DNA from: Acidobacteriota bacterium
GTDB taxonomy: Bacteria > Actinomycetota > Actinomycetes > Actinomycetales > Micrococcaceae
NCBI GenBank assembly: GCA_019352125.1
Contig: JABBNV010000001.1
Span: forward strand, 1-10,937
DNA length: 10,937 nucleotides
Direction of reading: 5' to 3'
Positions 6,981 through 10,937 of the stretch are shown in pieces; position 1 is the stretch's first letter, and each line of letters begins with the position of its first letter. The position numbers were made by a program, and so were the translations under genes. The notes beneath the pieces are model-generated. The model was not told the origin of the DNA. It did no database searches and saw only the letters and a list, made by a program, of their open reading frames with translations.

Positions 6981-9016
6981 TTGGCACGCATCCATTCGTT
7001 GATCTGGTGGTCAGTGGGAAGGCCGTTGGCGATGGTAACCGCGATGGTGCGGGTTAGTGATTCGCCAGGCTGAAGGACGACGGCGGTGTCCCAGGCCAGC
7101 GACGATCCCACCCCCGGGTAGCCAGAGGCCCTGACAAACCATGGGTCGTTGGCTTCCGGTGGTGTCTGAAATATCAGGGTGGCCGGTTGTCCGGCGAAGT
7201 TGGCGGACCATGCGAGCCAGGGGGTGCGGCTGCCGTGGACGGCCTCTTCGCCCTGTGCCGTAGCCGTGCGGACGTTGATGCCATCAACGGGAGGAAAGCG
7301 CCAGAAGAACCCGCCGTAGCCGCCTTGATCCCGGCCGTTTGACCCGGGGCTTCCCAAGCTGATGGGCTCGGTATCGGCTGGAGTGAGGGTGAAGGACAGC
7401 GTCAGCCGCCAAGCAACTGCGTCAACGAGCTGCCACGACCACACACGGGTTTCGGCCAGCATTTTCGCGCCATCTGGCCCTGTCCACAACAGTTCTTCGA
7501 CACGGGATTCCTCAGCGTTCGGAGTAGAGGACTCCGGAGACGAGAGGTCTTGAGAGGAGATCCGTTCAATCCGTCCATGATCCGGGCGCCACACGTAGCC
7601 GGCGTCCTCTCGGCGATACGTCCGTCCGCCCCAAAAATTCACGGCGTTGACGTCCTGCAGGGCCACGCCTACCCCAAGATGCCACACATGATCCAGCGGC
7701 ATCGCATCCGTAACCACGACGCCGGACAAGGTCGTGACGGGGTGCAGGTAGGGGCGTGGCGAAAGCGTGGGCGCAACCCTCTCTCCGCTGATTTCTCGGG
7801 CAACTTCGGTGCCGGAAACCACTATCGTGTCCGTCGCGGAAGCGGGCCGCGCCCAAGGCGCGCCAATCTCGCTGAAGGTGGCCTGCGCCGTCGTCGCCCG
7901 TTGGATCCATTCGCTCACACCACTCACTACGGGATGTGCAGCGGTACCCTCACCTACCCAGTCCACGTAGTGGGTCGGGATGGGGGACGGGTCGGGAGCT
8001 GTGCGCACGGCCTCCAACACCCGCATAAAGGCTCCGCTATTCTCCAGCGAGCTTAGTAGGGGAGTGCCGGATGCGCGGTGGGCCAGGAGATTCTCCAGCA
8101 GGTCAGCGCGCGCGTAGCTCGTGCGCGTGGTCCCGGCCTCTGTGGTGATCTCCACAACGTCAGTGGTGTAGTAAAAAACGGCGGTACCAGCGGTGCCGTG
8201 AACGGTGACAAACGGTTCTTTCTGCTCCGGTGCGCACAGCGTCAAGGCGCAGACGACGGCGGGGCCCACCTTGGGTGTGATGCGCACGGTAGTGGTGTCA
8301 TCACTCTCGACGTCGTTGGCGCGGTAGAGGTCAGTTTCTACTGTGTCGATGGATTCAGCAGACGTGATTCCAGCAATGAGTAGGGCAGTGGCCACCGCGT
8401 GGGCTAACGCGTTTGTGGTGACGCCGTCCACCACGTCATAGCCGTGCAGACTGCGTTTGCCAGCCCAGCCGGACCGTTGGAAGTATGCCCGATCGCGCAG
8501 CCAGAGGCCCGTGGCTGAGTAGCCCCGAATGGTGCCCAGGCTGCCATCGTGGATGATTCGCGCCAGGGCTGGCAGGGCCAGGGAACCTAGCGACTGGAAG
8601 CCTACCTGCACGGACCGTCCGGCTGCCGATGCGGCTGCGCGTAGTTCCTCGAACTGGCTCAGGGAAGCGGCAGTGGGCTTCTCCAGATAGACGTCGGCTC
8701 CCGCGGCCAGTGCGAGCAAACCGAGTTTGGCGTGCGTGTGAATCGGGGTGGCAATAATGACGACGTCGGGGCCGAGGCCACTATCCAGGAGCTCGTCGAG
8801 TGCGTGGAATACTTCCACACCGTCCCCAAGGCGGCCGGGCGCGGGCGGGTTGGGGTCTGCAATGGCCACCAGTTTCAATTTGCCTGCGGCCTGGAGCCGT
8901 TCCAGGTTGGCCAAGTGGTGAGCGCCGAAACCGTGCACGCCAGTCAGGGCTATGCGCGGCACATCGGTGCCGACGCGAGAGGTTGCCGCGGCAGCGGCTT
9001 GTTCCGGGGTGACCAT
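6977..9016 (-). CDS. Fusion protein: Gfo/Idh/MocA oxidoreductase + DUF6807 (PmoA-family) domain
   Basis: A two-domain protein of 679 residues. Residues about 20-345 are a Gfo/Idh/MocA dehydrogenase: Rossmann loop TGVHGFGAHH (25-34), ATPIHTHA (89-96), LEKP (111-114) with the catalytic Lys, and an active-site stretch DVVDGVTTNALAHAV (194-208). A less conserved stretch (about 350-415) leads to a DUF6807 domain (about 420-670) with PYLHPVTTLSG (422-432), DHVWHLGVG (442-450) and YGGFFWRFPP (567-576). DUF6807 is often labelled 'methane oxygenase PmoA', which is a misnomer here: nothing resembles membrane-bound methane monooxygenase. The ATG at 9016 has an AGGA about 10 bases upstream. The role is probably redox processing of a sugar or glycoside, with DUF6807 possibly binding or hydrolysing the oxidised product; that part is inference. 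Start of a two-gene leftward operon; a LacI-type palindrome lies about 60 bases upstream. Confidence 0.88.
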   Translation of the reverse strand: MVTPEQAAAAATSRVGTDVPRIALTGVHGFGAHHLANLERLQAAGKLKLVAIADPNPPAPGRLGDGVEVFHALDELLDSGLGPDVVIIATPIHTHAKLGLLALAAGADVYLEKPTAASLSQFEELRAAASAAGRSVQVGFQSLGSLALPALARIIHDGSLGTIRGYSATGLWLRDRAYFQRSGWAGKRSLHGYDVVDGVTTNALAHAVATALLIAGITSAESIDTVETDLYRANDVESDDTTTVRITPKVGPAVVCALTLCAPEQKEPFVTVHGTAGTAVFYYTTDVVEITTEAGTTRTSYARADLLENLLAHRASGTPLLSSLENSGAFMRVLEAVRTAPDPSPIPTHYVDWVGEGTAAHPVVSGVSEWIQRATTAQATFSEIGAPWARPASATDTIVVSGTEVAREISGERVAPTLSPRPYLHPVTTLSGVVVTDAMPLDHVWHLGVGVALQDVNAVNFWGGRTYRREDAGYVWRPDHGRIERISSQDLSSPESSTPNAEESRVEELLWTGPDGAKMLAETRVWSWQLVDAVAWRLTLSFTLTPADTEPISLGSPGSNGRDQGGYGGFFWRFPPVDGINVRTATAQGEEAVHGSRTPWLAWSANFAGQPATLIFQTPPEANDPWFVRASGYPGVGSSLAWDTAVVLQPGESLTRTIAVTIANGLPTDHQINEWMRAK

Positions 9017-9075
9017 GGGTGGGGTCCTACTCCTGCTAGTACGTCAACGTCAATTCAGAAATTCACTCTACGCGG

Positions 9076-9087
9076 GAAAGCGCTTTC
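9076..9087. promoter_or_regulatory. LacI-family operator, leftward-operon side
   Basis: A perfect 12-bp palindrome GAAAGCGCTTTC with a central CG step, the hallmark of LacI/GalR-family operators. Its edge is 59 bases upstream of the Gfo-DUF6807 start. On the minus strand it fits in the 17-base spacer between a poor -35 (GAGCGA) and a fair -10 (TAGAGT, 9065-9070), so repression of the leftward operon is plausible, but this promoter assignment is weak. Confidence 0.7.
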
Positions 9088-9241
9088 TCGCTCGTGTTTT
9101 GTTGTTAGTGGTGTCGTTGCGTCGGTGAAGAGTGGTTGGATCGGTGCTGCGTGGGGCGATTGAACGCCTCGTGAACCCTAGTGCTCGGGGGCTCTCTGGA
9201 GGTGGGTGAGTAGCCAATTTATGAAACGTGTCAAAAAATGG

Positions 9242-9271
9242 TTGACGCCATGTCTGTGCCGGTGCTATTTT
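9242..9271 (+). promoter_or_regulatory. Sigma70-type promoter for the DUF624-GH42 operon
   Basis: The -35 box TTGACG (9242-9247) is followed, after an 18-base spacer, by TATTTT (9266-9271). A TG at 9263-9264 makes it an extended -10. The predicted transcription start near 9278 falls inside the palindromic operator and gives a leader of about 60 bases before the GTG at 9341. The call rests on box matches and geometry only. Confidence 0.5.
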
Positions 9272-9274
9272 TTG

Positions 9275-9286
9275 GAAAGCGCTTTC
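9275..9286. promoter_or_regulatory. LacI-family operator over the rightward transcription start
   Basis: Second perfect copy of GAAAGCGCTTTC, preceded by the same extra G as the first copy. It starts 3 bases after the -10 box of the rightward promoter, so a bound repressor would block initiation. Centre-to-centre distance to the other copy is 199 bp. The cognate regulator is not in the window. Confidence 0.75.
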
Positions 9287-9340
9287 ATGACCGTGAAGTG
9301 CGACACAGTGCGGTGTCCGCAGGCGAAGGGATGGTAAGAG

Positions 9341-10000
9341 GTGAACAGCACTTTGACTGCGAAGGCATACTCGCTTTTTGACACCTTGGCGTGGATCGCC
9401 TGCCTTAATCTCCTGTGGCTCGTTTTCTCTCTTCTTGGCCTGTTCTTCTTCGGAGTTGGGCCTAGCACTGTGGCTGCTCATGATTTAGTCCGTCGCCGTG
9501 TGCGCGGGGATGTCTTTCCCCCACTGCGGACCTTTTGGCGCAGCTACCGCCAGAATTTCATCAGGGGCAATGCCCTGGGGCTGCCGGTTCTCCTGGTCGG
9601 CGCCATGCTGGCGGTGAACTGGGTGAATTTCTCCGCCCACGCGGGTTTCGCGCCGCAATTTATCTCCGTCGTGGTGCTGGTGCTCGCGCTGCTGTTCGCG
9701 GCAACCGTCTGCTACATGTTCCCCCTGTATGTCAGGTACGAGCTCCCGGTGCTCCACTATGTTTCTAAGTCTTCCAAATTTGCCTTGACCCACTTGGCTG
9801 GCACAGTGCTCCTTCTGGTGGTGACTGTTGCCATTGGCTACGCGAGCCTTCGGTTGCCGGGGCTCATTCCGTTCTTTAGTTTCGGCGCCTGGTTTTATGT
9901 AGTGGGGTGGCTGTGCGACAAGTTCTTCGAACAGAACGACGCCTCAGTAGCTGCCGCTGAGAATGCTGCCGACGTGGTTCGCGGGGCCGCTCGTGGGTGA
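9341..10000 (+). CDS. DUF624 / YesL-family integral membrane protein
   Basis: A 219-residue membrane protein with five likely transmembrane segments at about 17-39, 78-97, 107-130, 150-170 and 173-192. Between the first two lies the family-typical GPSTVAAHDLVRRR (40-53), followed by FWRSYRQNFIRGNALG (65-80). DUF624 proteins such as Bacillus YesL are found with sugar ABC transporters and glycoside hydrolases; their biochemical role is not established. The GTG start is the first possible one because an in-frame TAA lies just upstream (9335-9337); GAAGGG at 9325-9330 is a suitable ribosome site with 10-base spacing. The stop lies inside the start region of the GH42 gene, so the two are a coupled operon under the operator-controlled promoter. 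Confidence 0.88.
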   Translation: MNSTLTAKAYSLFDTLAWIACLNLLWLVFSLLGLFFFGVGPSTVAAHDLVRRRVRGDVFPPLRTFWRSYRQNFIRGNALGLPVLLVGAMLAVNWVNFSAHAGFAPQFISVVVLVLALLFAATVCYMFPLYVRYELPVLHYVSKSSKFALTHLAGTVLLLVVTVAIGYASLRLPGLIPFFSFGAWFYVVGWLCDKFFEQNDASVAAAENAADVVRGAARG

Positions 10001-10937
10001 GTTGTTCAACGGCCGTCTACTGTATGGGGCTGCCGTCTACCCTGAGGTGTGGGACGCGGATGTTTTTGCGGCGGATGCTGCCCATATGTCCAGGCTGGGA
10101 ATGAACGCGGCCAGACTGGGTGAGTTCATGTGGTCCACGCTTGAACCCGAGGCGGGCCGGATTAATCTGCAGCCTGTCGATGACGCCTTGGGTATCTTGG
10201 CACGCAACGGCATCTCGGTGATCCTGTGCACGCCCACGGCCACGCCGCCTATTTGGCTCACCCATGGCCACCCGGAGCGGCTTCATGAAACGGCCGACGG
10301 CGTTGTGCTGGGTCACGGTTCCCGGCACCATGTGTGCATTGCCAATCAAGCCTTCCGTGAACGAGCCGCAACTATTTCTGGTGCGCTGGCGGCAACCTTT
10401 GGTGCTGATTCCCGCATTATTGCTTGGCAACTGGACAACGAGCTTAAATCCCACGTTGCCAGCTGCTATTGCGTCACCTGCCGTGGACTATGGGCAGAGT
10501 GGCTCAAAAATACCTATCAGGAGGTTGAGCTGCTCAACCGACGTTGGTCAACCCGGATATGGAGTGAATCGTATCAATCCTTCGATCAGGTCCCTCTGCC
10601 TGGTCCCACACCGTTCTTGCACAACAGCTCGTTAGTGACCGCGTTTAGTCGCTTCAGCCAGGAATCAGCCAGCAGCTTTGTCGCGGAGCAGGCCGCCCTC
10701 ATTCGCCAGCACAGTGGCCACCCCATCACGCACAACAGCGGCTTTGGATTTGCTTTGGACAACCAAGAGCTCTATGCGAGTCTGGACTTCTCTAGCTTTG
10801 ACACGTACCCCGCCGCGGACAACTACCCGGCGTTCCTGATGAACTTGGATTACTTCGGGCACTTCGGGGACGCGGGCAGCACTGTCTTGATGGAAACCAG
10901 TACCAGTTACAGCGGGTCGCTGGCAGGTTACGGTCGG
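9993..10937 (+). CDS. GH42 beta-galactosidase, 5' part (runs off the window)
   Basis: The first 315 codons of a glycoside hydrolase family 42 enzyme, open to the last base; members usually have about 650-700 residues. It hydrolyses terminal beta-galactosides, often from plant galactans or oligosaccharides. Landmarks are YGAAVYPE (11-18), TATPPIWL (82-89), the acid/base Glu E150 in WQLDNEL (145-151), the nucleophile Glu E301 in VLMETS, and four Cys (C115, C158, C160, C163) spaced like the GH42 zinc cluster. The WSTRIWSESYQSFDQV stretch (185-200) is also family-typical. There is no signal peptide, so the enzyme is probably cytosolic and acts on imported oligosaccharides. The GTG at 9993 overlaps the DUF624 stop by 8 bp; a TTG at 10002 is an alternative start. 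Family certainty is high; the exact galactoside is unknown. Confidence 0.93.
   Translation, partial: MGELFNGRLLYGAAVYPEVWDADVFAADAAHMSRLGMNAARLGEFMWSTLEPEAGRINLQPVDDALGILARNGISVILCTPTATPPIWLTHGHPERLHETADGVVLGHGSRHHVCIANQAFRERAATISGALAATFGADSRIIAWQLDNELKSHVASCYCVTCRGLWAEWLKNTYQEVELLNRRWSTRIWSESYQSFDQVPLPGPTPFLHNSSLVTAFSRFSQESASSFVAEQAALIRQHSGHPITHNSGFGFALDNQELYASLDFSSFDTYPAADNYPAFLMNLDYFGHFGDAGSTVLMETSTSYSGSLAGYGR

Larger units (their letters stand above)
9017..9340. promoter_or_regulatory. Divergent control region between the two operons
   Basis: A 324-bp non-coding gap between genes transcribed away from each other. It contains two copies of GGAAAGCGCTTTC, a rightward promoter, the ribosome sites of both genes, and AT-rich stretches not seen elsewhere in the window (for example 9091-9110 and 9217-9240). 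The stretch between the operators (9088-9240) has no convincing small ORF or RNA gene. A tandem TTGACG pair on the minus strand (9042-9053) lies close to the leftward start but has no good -10 partner. Confidence 0.7.

Noticed and set aside
6977..9016. DUF6807 read as a methane monooxygenase (PmoA) subunit
   Set aside because: The domain is soluble, fused to a dehydrogenase, and has no membrane segments; the name is a known database misnomer for this family.
9042..9053. Tandem TTGACG on the minus strand as -35 boxes for the leftward operon
   Set aside because: The best -10 at proper spacing (TAGGAC) is poor and would start the transcript at the ATG itself, removing the visible ribosome site.
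9222..9233. TGAAACGTGTCA as a third operator
   Set aside because: It is only an imperfect palindrome with one mismatched pair per half-site and differs from the two identical copies; its position upstream of the -35 box would suit an activator but there is no second copy.
9331..9381. A 16-codon upstream frame starting at ATG 9331 overlapping the DUF624 start
   Set aside because: The only ribosome-site-like sequence (GAAGGG) abuts this ATG with no spacer, while it is correctly spaced for the GTG at 9341.

Overview
The window looks like a chromosomal carbohydrate-catabolism locus from a high-GC Gram-positive bacterium. I would guess an actinobacterium of the Arthrobacter/Micrococcaceae type. 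The evidence is strong G/C preference at third codon positions, five of nine genes starting with GTG, tight gene packing, and family choice (type III-like ketoglutarate-semialdehyde dehydrogenase, DUF624 membrane protein, GH42 galactosidase, LacI-type palindromes). This assignment is an inference; no rRNA or tRNA gene is present. I see no mobile element, CRISPR array, tRNA or phage gene.

Region 1 (about 38-5844, plus strand) is a compact five-gene run: a Gfo/Idh/MocA oxidoreductase, an extended SDR dehydrogenase/epimerase, a 5-dehydro-4-deoxyglucarate dehydratase (KdgD), an enolase-superfamily sugar-acid dehydratase, and an alpha-ketoglutarate-semialdehyde dehydrogenase. The last three together make the non-phosphorylative route aldarate -> 5-keto-4-deoxy-aldarate -> 2,5-dioxopentanoate -> alpha-ketoglutarate. 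The two upstream dehydrogenases are candidates for making the sugar acid from a uronic acid or glycoside. No lactonase or transporter lies in the window, and the run may begin further upstream.

Region 2 (5886-9016, minus strand) is a two-gene operon converging on region 1. It encodes a 679-residue fusion of a Gfo/Idh/MocA oxidoreductase with a DUF6807 ('PmoA') domain. The fusion gene is coupled by an ATGA overlap to an M24/creatinase-like protein that has lost most metal ligands of true M24 peptidases. A long inverted repeat between the two converging operons is a likely bidirectional terminator.

Region 3 (9017-9340) is a divergent control region with two identical 12-bp GAAAGCGCTTTC palindromes 199 bp apart. 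One lies over the predicted transcription start of the rightward operon and the other in front of the leftward operon. They imply one LacI-family repressor, not encoded here, for both.

Region 4 (9341 to the end, plus strand) holds a DUF624/YesL-like membrane protein overlapping the start of a GH42 beta-galactosidase that runs off the window. The GH42 and YesL-type pair beside a uronate/aldarate module recalls the rhamnogalacturonan (yes) locus of Bacillus subtilis, so a plant cell-wall or glycoside substrate is plausible but unproven.
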